A DNA stretch of 64,000 nt from Gammaproteobacteria bacterium. Its GTDB lineage: Bacteria; Pseudomonadota; Gammaproteobacteria; Pseudomonadales; Halieaceae. A program made the position numbers and the translations under genes. Positions within the stretch are counted from its first letter, which is position 1. Every line of letters starts with the position of its first letter. The stretch is from assembly GCA_024644535.1 (NCBI GenBank), contig JAHEKX010000009.1, positions 20,214 through 84,213 on the forward strand. Reading direction: 5' to 3'. This document shows, one piece after another, positions 17,137 through 25,322 of the stretch. Under the pieces are notes generated by a model. That model did no database searches, had not been told where the DNA came from, and saw only the letters and a program-made list of their open reading frames with translations.

Positions 17137-17586
17137 TCAGGAGTTAAGAAGCGTTTTAACTCGCTTAGAGACTTCCGCCATGTCGGCTCGACCCTGCATC
17201 TGTGGCTTGATGGTTGCCATTACGGCCCCCATTGCCTGCATGCCGCTCGCGCCTGCTGCGGCGATGGCATCTTGAATCATGGTATCGATTTCGTCTGCAG
17301 AAAGAGGCTCTGGCAGGTATTCGCTAATCACTGCAATCTCAGCCAGCTCTTGATCGGCAAGCTCATCACGACCAGCGTTTTGGTATTGTTCCACGGAGTC
17401 ACGACGCTGCTTTAGCATCTTGTCCATTATTGCAGTAGCGCGGGCATCGTCGATGTCGATGCGCTCGTCTACTTCAATACGTTTGAATTCCGATTGAACC
17501 AATCGGAGGGTCCCCAGGCGCTGCTTGTCTTTGGCTTTCATGGCCTCTTTAACCGAGGCTTTGATTTGCTCTACTAGCGTGGCCAC
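17137..17586 (-). CDS. GatB/YqeY domain protein
   Basis: 149 residues from a GTG start. A helical N-terminal part (SVKEAMKAKDKQRLGTLRLV) leads into the GatB tail-like YqeY domain with ISEYLPEPLSADEI and the C-terminal helical bundle. The family resembles the tRNA-binding tail of the GatB amidotransferase subunit; its exact role in bacteria is not settled. It sits 12 bp after rpsU and 69 bp before dnaG. The insertion of yqeY between rpsU and dnaG is common in Pseudomonas-like genomes and absent in E. coli. Confidence 0.93.
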   Translation of the reverse strand: MATLVEQIKASVKEAMKAKDKQRLGTLRLVQSEFKRIEVDERIDIDDARATAIMDKMLKQRRDSVEQYQNAGRDELADQELAEIAVISEYLPEPLSADEIDTMIQDAIAAAGASGMQAMGAVMATIKPQMQGRADMAEVSKRVKTLLNS

Positions 17587-17598
17587 AGGTGCGGTCTC

Positions 17599-17814
17599 TT
17601 AATACAAGCGGGTGCGTTTACGATTTTCGCGAGAGACTTTTTTCAAGTGACGCTTAACAGCGGCAGCTGCAGCGCGCTTGCGCAAAGTGGTGGGTTTTTC
17701 ATAGTGTTCACGCTTGCGAACTTCTGCTAATACGCCCGCTTTTTCACATGAGCGCTTGAAGCGACGTAGAGCAACGTCGAACGGTTCGTTTTCTTTCAGT
17801 TTTACTGATGGCAT
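17599..17814 (-). CDS. rpsU: 30S ribosomal protein S21
   Basis: 71 residues from the ATG at 17814, identical in length to E. coli S21. The sequence opens [20 protein letters not shown] and ends in the typical basic tail ([13 protein letters not shown]). A longer frame beginning at 17862 adds 16 residues absent from the family and was rejected. It is the first gene of the rpsU-yqeY-dnaG-rpoD operon, which couples ribosome, primase and sigma-factor supply. Confidence 0.98.
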   Translation of the reverse strand: MPSVKLKENEPFDVALRRFKRSCEKAGVLAEVRKREHYEKPTTLRKRAAAAAVKRHLKKVSRENRKRTRLY

Positions 17815-17874
17815 TCTATTTACCTGTCCAGTTATACGGTAAGGGTTTAACCCCAATTTCAATTAAGGGCGCGA

Positions 17875-17903
17875 ATTCTATAGCGGATTGCGCACGAATG
17901 CAA
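17875..17903 (-). promoter_or_regulatory. Promoter of the rpsU operon
   Basis: On the minus strand TTGCAT (17898-17903) is separated by 17 bases from TAGAAT (17875-17880). Both hexamers match 4-5 of 6 sigma-70 consensus positions. Transcription would start near 17868, leaving a leader of about 55 bases before rpsU. Confidence 0.65.
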
Positions 17904-17968
17904 AGCTTTCTGCTAGCTCATTGCGCTCGCCTGTTTTACCATTGCGCCCATGTGTTAAATGGTGCCCT

Positions 17969-19000
17969 ATGCGAGTATTAGGAATAGAAACATCCTGCGA
18001 CGAAACTGGGGTCGCAATTTACGATACCGAGGCTGGGTTATTGGCCGAGGCCCTTTATAGCCAAATTGATATTCATGCCGTTTATGGTGGCGTGGTACCT
18101 GAGTTGGCCTCGCGCGATCATGTGCGTAAAACTTTGCCTTTAATTCACGATGTCTTGACCCGGGCGGGACTCGATATTCACGCTATCGATGGAATTGCTT
18201 ACACGGCGGGCCCGGGTTTGATTGGCGCCTTAATGGTCGGTGCTTTGGTGGGGCGGTCATTGGCAGAAACACTCGGTATTCCCGCTTTAGGCGTGCATCA
18301 CATGGAAGGCCATTTATTGGCGCCCATGTTGTCCGATGAGGCCCCGACTATGCCCTTTGTCGCTTTACTGGTTTCGGGCGGCCATACTCAATTAATTGAG
18401 GTTCAGGGCATTGGCGACTACACCTTGCTGGGCGAGTCGGTTGACGATGCCGCGGGCGAGGCCTTTGATAAAGTGGCAAAGATGCTTTACCTGCCTTATC
18501 CCGGTGGGCCGCACGTTGCGAAAAGAGCAGAGTCCGGTAACCCCGAACGCTTTGACTTCCCCCGCCCCATGGTCAACAAGCCGGGATTAAATTTTAGTTT
18601 TAGCGGGCTTAAGACCTACACCTTAACGACCTTGCAAGGTTTGGGTGGAATTCACGAAATTAGCGAGCAAGACGTGTGCGACATTGCACGGGCCTTCGAG
18701 GACGCCGTGGTTGACACCCTAATTATTAAGTGTCGGCGCGCACTTGAGCAAACCGGCCTTAAAACGTTGGTGATGGCCGGTGGTGTTAGCGCTAACCAAA
18801 GGCTGCGCACAAGTCTTGGCCCGGCTTTGGCGTCACTGGGTGCTAGTGTTTACTACCCTGCGCCGGCGTATTGTACCGACAATGGCGCCATGATTGCCTA
18901 CGCCGGAGCTCAGCGTTTGTTGGCGGGCGAGCAGGATGGTCCCTTGATGAATTTGCGCCCACGTTGGCCGTTAAACGAACTGCAAGCGGTGTCGCATTAA
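17969..19000 (+). CDS. tsaD: tRNA threonylcarbamoyladenosine (t6A37) transferase subunit
   Basis: 343 residues. TsaD transfers threonylcarbamoyl from TC-AMP to A37 of ANN-decoding tRNAs together with TsaB and TsaE. The start [18 protein letters not shown] is the ASKHA phosphate-binding motif. Metal ligands His111 and His115 lie in HHMEGHL, matching E. coli numbering, and the late Asp is in [14 protein letters not shown] longer frame from 17888 adds 27 residues unlike the family, so the ATG at 17969 is preferred. Divergent from rpsU, the common arrangement. Its stop overlaps the folB start (TAATG). Confidence 0.98.
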   Translation: MRVLGIETSCDETGVAIYDTEAGLLAEALYSQIDIHAVYGGVVPELASRDHVRKTLPLIHDVLTRAGLDIHAIDGIAYTAGPGLIGALMVGALVGRSLAETLGIPALGVHHMEGHLLAPMLSDEAPTMPFVALLVSGGHTQLIEVQGIGDYTLLGESVDDAAGEAFDKVAKMLYLPYPGGPHVAKRAESGNPERFDFPRPMVNKPGLNFSFSGLKTYTLTTLQGLGGIHEISEQDVCDIARAFEDAVVDTLIIKCRRALEQTGLKTLVMAGGVSANQRLRTSLGPALASLGASVYYPAPAYCTDNGAMIAYAGAQRLLAGEQDGPLMNLRPRWPLNELQAVSH

Positions 19001-19362
19001 TGGGCGATAGTGTGTTGATAAAGGGTTTACGTGTGCCCACCTGCATCGGTGTGCATGCATGGGAACGTGAGATCCGACAGGAGTTGATTCTAGATTTAAC
19101 TCTGGCGTGGAATAATCGTTTGCCCGCGGCCAGTGACAATGTGCAAGACTGCTTAGATTACACGGCGGTCTCTGATTGGGTCATACGTTATCTGAGCGAA
19201 TCACAAGCTCAGCTAATTGAAACGGTCGCTGAGCAAATAGCCTTGGGGTTGTTACACCATTTTGGCGTTGGAGAAGTGTCACTGACTCTTAAAAAGCCCG
19301 GTGCTGTGCCGCAAGCTGATTGGGTGGGTGTGACGCTCACGCGCACGCAGGTCGATTTGTGA
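19000..19362 (+). CDS. folB: Dihydroneopterin aldolase
   Basis: 120 residues starting at the ATG that overlaps the tsaD stop by one base. It converts 7,8-dihydroneopterin to 6-hydroxymethyl-dihydropterin and glycolaldehyde in folate synthesis. Motifs include IKGLRVPTCIGVHAWEREIRQ with the substrate-binding region, LDYTAVSDWV, and the C-terminal LTLKKPGAVPQADWVGV containing the catalytic Lys. It is directly coupled to folK, which acts on its product. Confidence 0.96.
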   Translation: MGDSVLIKGLRVPTCIGVHAWEREIRQELILDLTLAWNNRLPAASDNVQDCLDYTAVSDWVIRYLSESQAQLIETVAEQIALGLLHHFGVGEVSLTLKKPGAVPQADWVGVTLTRTQVDL

Positions 19363-19871
19363 AAGTTTACTTAGGTATCGGCAGCAATATTGCGCCTGCA
19401 GATTCGATTGCCCTGGGCTTGCAGGCCTTGCGAGACGAGTTTGGTGCGATGCAAGCGTCCAGTGTCTACGAGTCAGACAGTGTTGGCTTTAATGGCCCTC
19501 GTTTTTGGAACTTGGTCGTGGCTTTGGACACGGATTTAGAGTTGCTGGATTTGCAGGATCGGCTACGCGCCATCGAGTTTCAGCACGGGCGTCCGAAGAA
19601 TGCGGTGCGCAATAGCAGCCGCGCACTGGATATCGATATTTTGTTGTACGGCGATTACTGTGGTTTTTACGAGCAGATAGAACTGCCTCGCCCCGAAATT
19701 CATTACAACGCATTTGTGTTACGGCCTTTGTCAGAGCTTGCGCCTGATCGCGCCCTGCCTAACATTAATATCTCACTAAATGAGCTCTGGCAGCGTTTTG
19801 ACCAAGCCAAGCAACCGGTGGTGCGTATTCCTTATGTATTTCTGGGTCTGGAATTGCCGGGTACTATTTAG
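19359..19871 (+). CDS. folK: 6-hydroxymethyl-dihydropterin pyrophosphokinase
   Basis: 170 residues from a GTG at 19359 that overlaps the folB stop (GTGA). It pyrophosphorylates the folB product using ATP. The N-terminus [12 protein letters not shown] and the block [12 protein letters not shown], followed by [21 protein letters not shown], are the family signatures. An alternative ATG at 19320 would add 13 residues inside folB and is less likely. The stop overlaps the convergent cca stop by 4 bp. Confidence 0.95.
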   Translation: MKVYLGIGSNIAPADSIALGLQALRDEFGAMQASSVYESDSVGFNGPRFWNLVVALDTDLELLDLQDRLRAIEFQHGRPKNAVRNSSRALDIDILLYGDYCGFYEQIELPRPEIHYNAFVLRPLSELAPDRALPNINISLNELWQRFDQAKQPVVRIPYVFLGLELPGTI

Positions 19872-21004
19872 CCTGTTGGGCCTAACGCTATAGCAATGGC
19901 GTCACGACGCGCCTGCTCGATTGCCTCTCCAATCGCTGGCCCCTTAAGGCTGGGGTCGACATCATTGCGGCCAATGTTACGACATAATTCAGCAAGTGCT
20001 AGCCACTGCGCTTGGCTTCTCTTCTGCTCTTTTTTATCGAAACGCGCAAGGTGAAACGCGGTGTTCAGCAATTTCTTGAAGCCTTCGCCTTGTTTCAGAG
20101 CACCGCATTCACGCAAGCCGATAAATACAGTATCGGGCGAATGGGTTTCGGGCGCTGCTTGTAGCTCGGGGTGCATATTAAGCAGCGCGATGTGATCTAA
20201 AGTTCGTTTGGGCAGGCCGAACTGTGAAGTCAATGCGGGTAGCAGCGCCTTTAATTCGGGTTTGATGTTGCCGCGCAGCAGCAACGTGGCGACTTGGTGA
20301 TGGGCGTTGTGACAAAGGGTTGCACTGCGGTTAAGAGCGTCTGTCCAAACGCTGAAATTCGTTATGCTGGTGTCATCTGTCTTAAGCAACTGCTGCAAGG
20401 CGCCGCATTGTGCAAGTACGGCGATAAACTCGCCCGGGTGTTGGCTGCCGAGCGCTTTGTGCAGTTCTTGCCATAACCGCTCGCGAGGTAGGGTGGTTAG
20501 CTCGCCACGGGCTACAATGGTTTGCATTAAGAGCATTGTTTCGGGCGCAACACGGAAGCCTAGGTGCTTAAAGCGAGCGGCAAAGCGGGCCAAGCGTAAA
20601 ACTCGTAAGGGATCTTCACTGAAGGCGTCGGTAACGTGACGCAGGACTCGAGCTTGCAGGTCGGCTTGGCCGTCGAAGGGGTCGATCAGTGTGCCATCAT
20701 CGTCCAGCGCCATGGCATTAATGGTCAGGTCGCGGCGTGCTAGGTCGTCTTCAAGGGAAACGTCTGGCGCATAATGGCAGGCAAAGCCATGGTAACCCTG
20801 GCCTTGCTTGCGTTCTGTTCGCGCTAGGGCATACTCTTCTTGCGTGCTTGGGTGCAAAAAAACCGGAAAGTCTTTGCCTACTGGGCGAAAGCCCTGCCCC
20901 AGCATGACCTCTGGGCTGCCGCCCACGACCACCCAGTCGCGCTCATGCACGGGCAGGTTTAACAGGCTATCACGGACTGCGCCGCCAACAAGATAGGTTT
21001 TCAT
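19868..21004 (-). CDS. cca: CCA-adding tRNA nucleotidyltransferase
   Basis: 378 residues. The class II nucleotidyltransferase head starts [14 protein letters not shown], and [12 protein letters not shown] marks the conserved block after the catalytic acidic residues. It adds or repairs the 3' CCA of tRNAs. E. coli Cca (412 residues) ends in an HD phosphohydrolase domain; no HD motif was seen here, so this is probably the shorter type without phosphatase activity. It overlaps folK (convergent) by 4 bp and lies 27 bp after apaH. Confidence 0.96.
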   Translation of the reverse strand: MKTYLVGGAVRDSLLNLPVHERDWVVVGGSPEVMLGQGFRPVGKDFPVFLHPSTQEEYALARTERKQGQGYHGFACHYAPDVSLEDDLARRDLTINAMALDDDGTLIDPFDGQADLQARVLRHVTDAFSEDPLRVLRLARFAARFKHLGFRVAPETMLLMQTIVARGELTTLPRERLWQELHKALGSQHPGEFIAVLAQCGALQQLLKTDDTSITNFSVWTDALNRSATLCHNAHHQVATLLLRGNIKPELKALLPALTSQFGLPKRTLDHIALLNMHPELQAAPETHSPDTVFIGLRECGALKQGEGFKKLLNTAFHLARFDKKEQKRSQAQWLALAELCRNIGRNDVDPSLKGPAIGEAIEQARRDAIAIALGPTG

Positions 21005-21031
21005 GCGCCGAGTGTAGGCGCAAACGCTGCG

Positions 21032-21883
21032 CTAAACCAGAGGCTTGCCGTTTTTACAGGGGCAACGAAAGTAGCGGTCCTGCTCAAGCTCGTACAAGGT
21101 TAACGAGCCTCCCCACACGCACCCTGTGTCGAGGGCAACTGCATGTGGTGCAGCGCAATGGCCTTCCAGTGCTGCCCAGTGGCCAAAGACAACGCGGTGG
21201 CCTTCAGGTAATTGGTGGGGATGACTAAACCACGCGTCGACTGGCTCGGCCTCGTGGGTATTGGGGTGGACCAATTCTTGAGCTGATGGACTTGGTCCTT
21301 TGCTAGCCAGATCGAGTCGGCCCGACGGGGTGCAAAACCGCATCCGGGTAAACACGTTGGTAAGTGATCGAAGACGCGTCATCCCCGTCTGCGATTCATC
21401 AAAGTAGTCGGGCTCATTACCATACATCGATTCAAAAAACGACAGCGCCTTGCTCGAGCGCAGCGCAGCGTGAACTTCATTGGCATAACCGTGGGCTTGC
21501 TCCAAGGACCAATTCGGCGCAATACCTGCGTGCACGATAGTGACTTGGTTTTGGGTGTACATTAAAGGTTGTTGTGTCAGCCAGCTCAGCAAAGTGTCGC
21601 AGTCTTTGGCTTTTAGTATTTCATCGATGGTGTCGCCTTTTGAGGGCTTGCGCACACCATGGGCAACGGCGAGCAAGTGGAGGTCATGATTGCCCAACAC
21701 CACCTGGACGTGATCACGTCGCTCGTAAACAAAGCGCAGCGACTTAAGACTTTTTGGGCCGCGATTAACAATGTCGCCCACCAGCCACAAGCGGTCGTTC
21801 TGCTCGTTAAAGCTTGCCTGCTTAAGCACGCATTTCAGCGGTTTCAGACAACCCTGCAAGTCTCCGGCAATAAACGTCGCCAT
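21032..21883 (-). CDS. apaH: Symmetrical Ap4A hydrolase
   Basis: 283 residues. A calcineurin-like metallophosphoesterase that splits Ap4A into two ADP and removes Np4 caps from RNA. Metal-binding motifs are present in order: GDLQGC, VGDIVNRGP, LGNHDLHLL, with later His residues in VFGHWAALEG. The length matches E. coli (280). It follows apaG by 5 bp at the end of the lptD-surA-pdxA-rsmA-apaG-apaH block. Confidence 0.97.
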   Translation of the reverse strand: MATFIAGDLQGCLKPLKCVLKQASFNEQNDRLWLVGDIVNRGPKSLKSLRFVYERRDHVQVVLGNHDLHLLAVAHGVRKPSKGDTIDEILKAKDCDTLLSWLTQQPLMYTQNQVTIVHAGIAPNWSLEQAHGYANEVHAALRSSKALSFFESMYGNEPDYFDESQTGMTRLRSLTNVFTRMRFCTPSGRLDLASKGPSPSAQELVHPNTHEAEPVDAWFSHPHQLPEGHRVVFGHWAALEGHCAAPHAVALDTGCVWGGSLTLYELEQDRYFRCPCKNGKPLV

Positions 21884-21888
21884 AGGCG

Positions 21889-22308
21889 TTAATGTAAAGC
21901 TCCGGGCTTGGCTAGCCTAAAGCTTGGGATCGCAACTTTAAAAGTGTCTGGAAATGCCCCCTGCTCGTGAATCAATTCGAAGGTGTAGTAGCCCTCCATA
22001 AAGCCAATAGGGGTTTCGAAGTTAGAACCGCTGGTATAGTCATAATGACCGCCAGGGCGCAAGGTTGGGGTTTCGCCGACGACGCCAGCACCTTCGACTT
22101 CATCGACCTTGCCGTCTGCATTCGTTATTTTCCAGTAACGTCGTAACAGGCGCACGGTCTCCTCGCTGTGGTTTTCGATACGAATACGGTAAGCAAAGCG
22201 GTACTGCTTACGTGCCGGATCAGAGTGCCGCTCTAAGTATTGAGGCTGAGTAAACACTCGGATATCCAGTTCGGTGATCTCTTTGGTGTCAGAGTTGTTC
22301 GATGCCAT
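21889..22308 (-). CDS. apaG: ApaG/CorD protein
   Basis: 139 residues, slightly longer than E. coli ApaG (125) at the N-terminus. The fold is an immunoglobulin-like beta sandwich. Family motifs include YRIRIENHSEETVRLLRRYW, the glycine-rich loop GAGVVGETPTLRPGGHYDYTS and GFMEGYYTF. The molecular function is not established (proposed links to Co/Mg resistance and nucleotide binding). It overlaps the end of rsmA by 20 bp and precedes apaH by 5 bp. Confidence 0.96.
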   Translation of the reverse strand: MASNNSDTKEITELDIRVFTQPQYLERHSDPARKQYRFAYRIRIENHSEETVRLLRRYWKITNADGKVDEVEGAGVVGETPTLRPGGHYDYTSGSNFETPIGFMEGYYTFELIHEQGAFPDTFKVAIPSFRLAKPGALH

Positions 22309-23089
22309 CGCTCAAAGTTATCCATTGTTCTAAGCTAATCGTTTCGGCGCGCGCCCCGGGATCTATTCCAAACCGCTCGAGCTGTGCGTCGGATACCATG
22401 CCTTTTAAGTTATTTCTTAATGTTTTGCGGCGCTGCGAAAAAGCCTGCTTTACCAGTGCCTGCAAACGACCAAGTTGTTGCATGTCCACCTTGCTCGTAT
22501 CTTTCGGCGTTAGTTTTACCACAGCCGACTGTACTTTGGGAGCCGGGTCAAAGGCTTCGGGTGGGACATCGATAATGCGTTCAACCCTGCACAGGTATTG
22601 TGCTGCGATACCTAGCCGCCCCCATGCTTTACTGTGAGGCTGTGCTGTCAGGCGATCGACCACTTCCGATTGCAGCATAAAGTGCATGTCCTCAATAATG
22701 TCGGTGTACTCAAACAGTTTCAATATGAGTGGTGTTGATATGTTGTAAGGTAAGTTGCCCACCACCCGCAAGGGCCTGTCTTGGTAAAGCTCGCGATAGT
22801 CTGTTTTCAGTGCATCTTGGTTGTGTAAGTAAAAGCCCTTGTGAATGGAGAAGCTAGCCAACAACAGAGTCAATAAATCGCGGTCGAGTTCGATGGCATC
22901 CAGTCGCCGGCAGTAGGGCACCAGCTCCGCGGTTAATGCCCCCTGGCCCGGGCCAATCTCGACGATATGGTCGTCTTGCGATGGAGAGATGGCAGATACT
23001 ATCGAGGTAATCACATGGGTATCGTGCAAAAAATTTTGGCCGAAGCGCTTGCGCGCCTTATGTTTGTAGAGACCTGAGGCTTGATTCAT
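22289..23089 (-). CDS. rsmA: 16S rRNA dimethyladenosine transferase
   Basis: 266 residues. Dimethylates A1518 and A1519 in helix 45 of 16S rRNA using S-adenosylmethionine, a late 30S checkpoint. The N-terminus KRFGQNFLHD, the SAM motif VEIGPGQGALT and the catalytic NLPYNIST are all present, followed by the FDPAPKVQSAVV block. It overlaps pdxA by 4 bp (ATGA) and apaG by 20 bp. Confidence 0.98.
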   Translation of the reverse strand: MNQASGLYKHKARKRFGQNFLHDTHVITSIVSAISPSQDDHIVEIGPGQGALTAELVPYCRRLDAIELDRDLLTLLLASFSIHKGFYLHNQDALKTDYRELYQDRPLRVVGNLPYNISTPLILKLFEYTDIIEDMHFMLQSEVVDRLTAQPHSKAWGRLGIAAQYLCRVERIIDVPPEAFDPAPKVQSAVVKLTPKDTSKVDMQQLGRLQALVKQAFSQRRKTLRNNLKGMVSDAQLERFGIDPGARAETISLEQWITLSDGIEQL

Positions 23090-24054
23090 GATTTTAAACT
23101 CGCCAATGTCGCAGCCAGTTCAAAAGCCGCTGAAAAACTGCCGGTCTTGGCGCGTCCCGTGCCGGCCAAATCAAGGGCCGTGCCGTGGTCGACCGAGGTT
23201 CTAACAAACGGTAGGCCCAAAGTGACATTTACTGCCTCTCCAAAGCCTGCGTATTTAAGCACGGGTAGCCCTTGGTCATGATATTGCGCTATCACCGCAT
23301 CTACTTGATCTAGGATCAAAGGTTGGAAGGCGGTGTCGGCTGGTAGTGGGCCCAACAGATCAAAGCCTCGAGTCCTCAGTTGCTCTAGGCAGGGCGAGAT
23401 GACCTCGATTTCCTCGCGACCAAGATGCCCGCCTTCGCCGGCGTGAGGGTTTAATCCCAACACCGCAAATTTTGGGTTCGCAATGCCAAAATGCCGCTGT
23501 AAATCGGTTTGCGTGATCTTAAGTGTTTCTGTAATTGCCTCGGTGGTAATGGCGCGTGGCACTGCACTTAGTGGCAAGTGAGTGGTAACCAATGCCACAC
23601 GCAAAGAGCCCGCTACTAGCATCATGACGACTTTGCGAACGTTGGCAATGTCGGCAAAAAATTCGGTGTGTCCACTAAAGGTTATGCCGGCATCGTTAAT
23701 GACCGATTTTTGTACGGGTGCCGTGACAATGGCATCGAACTCACCCTGTAATGCACCGTACGCTGCTCGTTCTAGGCTGTGCAAGACCGACGTCGCATTG
23801 GCGGCGTTCAAGGCCCCTGGCGTGACGGGCTCTGCGGTTGGGCAGTCGATAACTTCGACAATAGTCCGGTCGTTAGTTGGTTCGCCGTACGGTACTAGGC
23901 GAATGGGCAAACCCAGCTGTTTAGCCCTGGCCTCGAGCGTTATCGCACTGCCGATAACGATACGACGGTGCGCGCTAGCGTTCTGCAAGGCACAGACGAC
24001 GATATCCGGGCCGATACCCGACGGTTCGCCCAGTGTAATCGCAATAGTAGCCAC
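23086..24054 (-). CDS. pdxA: 4-hydroxythreonine-4-phosphate dehydrogenase
   Basis: 322 residues. An NAD-dependent enzyme of DXP-dependent pyridoxal phosphate synthesis. The start ITLGEPSGIGPDI, the metal His in TFSGHTEFFAD, and the C-terminal HDQGLPVLKYAGFGEAVNV with SVDHGTALDLAGTG are family hallmarks. It lies 2 bp after surA and overlaps rsmA by 4 bp, as in E. coli. Confidence 0.98.
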   Translation of the reverse strand: MATIAITLGEPSGIGPDIVVCALQNASAHRRIVIGSAITLEARAKQLGLPIRLVPYGEPTNDRTIVEVIDCPTAEPVTPGALNAANATSVLHSLERAAYGALQGEFDAIVTAPVQKSVINDAGITFSGHTEFFADIANVRKVVMMLVAGSLRVALVTTHLPLSAVPRAITTEAITETLKITQTDLQRHFGIANPKFAVLGLNPHAGEGGHLGREEIEVISPCLEQLRTRGFDLLGPLPADTAFQPLILDQVDAVIAQYHDQGLPVLKYAGFGEAVNVTLGLPFVRTSVDHGTALDLAGTGRAKTGSFSAAFELAATLASLKS

Positions 24055-24056
24055 GA

Positions 24057-25322
24057 CTATTTTATATCAACAAAGGCTTCGTCGCGGATCTGTTGCAACC
24101 AAGCTTCCAGTTCTTCCTGGTACTTTTGGTTGTGCAGATAATCTTGTGCTTGGTTGCGATTCACGATTTGAGTCACGTCTTGGTCGCGACGGTCCAGTAC
24201 TTGCAGAATGTGCCAGCCGAATTGTGATTGGAATGGCTCGGTAATGGCATCAAGCTCTGCAGTGGCCATTTGCTCTTCAAAAACGGGTACCATTTGACCC
24301 GGGCTAGCCCAGCCAAGATCGCCACCTTCTTGCGCAGAACCGATGTCCTCTGAATACTCGCGCGCCAAATCAGCAAAGTCTTCACCACTCAGGGCGCGCT
24401 GACGTAACTCTGCCGCCAGCTCTTGTGCTTGCTCGTCGGTCAGAATTTCGCTGGGCTTGATTAGAATGTGACGCACTAGAGTTTGCGGAATAATTTGGGT
24501 GCCGCCGCGCTTTTCCAGTAGATAAATAAAGTGAAACGAACGGCCGTTCTCAATGGGCCCCGAAAACGAGCCTTGCTCCATGGTTGGTGCTATGGGTGCA
24601 AATAATGAGGGCAAGTCAGATTCAGGCCGAATGCCTAAATCACCCCCCTTAAATTGGTAGGGGTCAGTCGACGCGCCGATGACTTCGTTAAATTCTTCGC
24701 CAGTATTAATTCGCTCGGCTAGGGCGTTAACATAGGTGCGCGCGGCATCTAAATCTTCGTCGTCGCTAACATCAAGGCGTGCGTGAATTAAGCGATAGGC
24801 CGGTTGAATTAGTTCCTGGCCTTCTTCTGTTTCTATAAAAGCATTGATTTCCGCGGCAGTGATATCAATTCGCTGATTAACGTTGCCACCCTGTACGCGC
24901 TGGATGATCATTTCGCGCTCGATGTTGGCCAACAGCTCGCCATAGGAGCCGCCAGATTGTTCCAGCTGCTCTACGAACTGCTGAGGCGTTAAACCGTTCT
25001 GGCTGGCTAATCGGCCTACGGCTGTGGCCAACTGCTGATCTTCGATTCGAATGCCATACCGAACGCCTTTTTGCAGTTGGATGCTTTCAAGAATCAGTCG
25101 GTCAAGTGTCTCTCGAACAAGCGCATCCTCAGGCGGTGCTTCAAGGCCACGCGAGGCGATATTATTCTTTACAACGACTAGGCGTTCTTGCAGTTCACTT
25201 TCCATAATGACGTCGTCGTCGACTACGGCAATGACTTTGTCTAGGATCTCAACAGCAGCTTGGGCGCCACTAATTGCGCAGCCTAGTGCCAAACCTGCCG
25301 CTAATTTAACGAGTTGCTTCAT
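24057..25322 (-). CDS. surA: Periplasmic outer-membrane-protein chaperone and PPIase
   Basis: 421 residues. Signal peptide MKQLVKLAAGLALGCAISGAQA, then an N-terminal chaperone domain (about 25-170). Two parvulin domains follow at about 175-275 and 285-385; the second has the cleaner signature (HILIKPSEILTDEQAQ... GGDLGWASPGQMVPVFEE). A C-terminal helix completes the chaperone core. It escorts barrel proteins such as its operon neighbour LptD across the periplasm. Its start lies within the end of lptD (17 bp overlap). Confidence 0.98.
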   Translation of the reverse strand: MKQLVKLAAGLALGCAISGAQAAVEILDKVIAVVDDDVIMESELQERLVVVKNNIASRGLEAPPEDALVRETLDRLILESIQLQKGVRYGIRIEDQQLATAVGRLASQNGLTPQQFVEQLEQSGGSYGELLANIEREMIIQRVQGGNVNQRIDITAAEINAFIETEEGQELIQPAYRLIHARLDVSDDEDLDAARTYVNALAERINTGEEFNEVIGASTDPYQFKGGDLGIRPESDLPSLFAPIAPTMEQGSFSGPIENGRSFHFIYLLEKRGGTQIIPQTLVRHILIKPSEILTDEQAQELAAELRQRALSGEDFADLAREYSEDIGSAQEGGDLGWASPGQMVPVFEEQMATAELDAITEPFQSQFGWHILQVLDRRDQDVTQIVNRNQAQDYLHNQKYQEELEAWLQQIRDEAFVDIK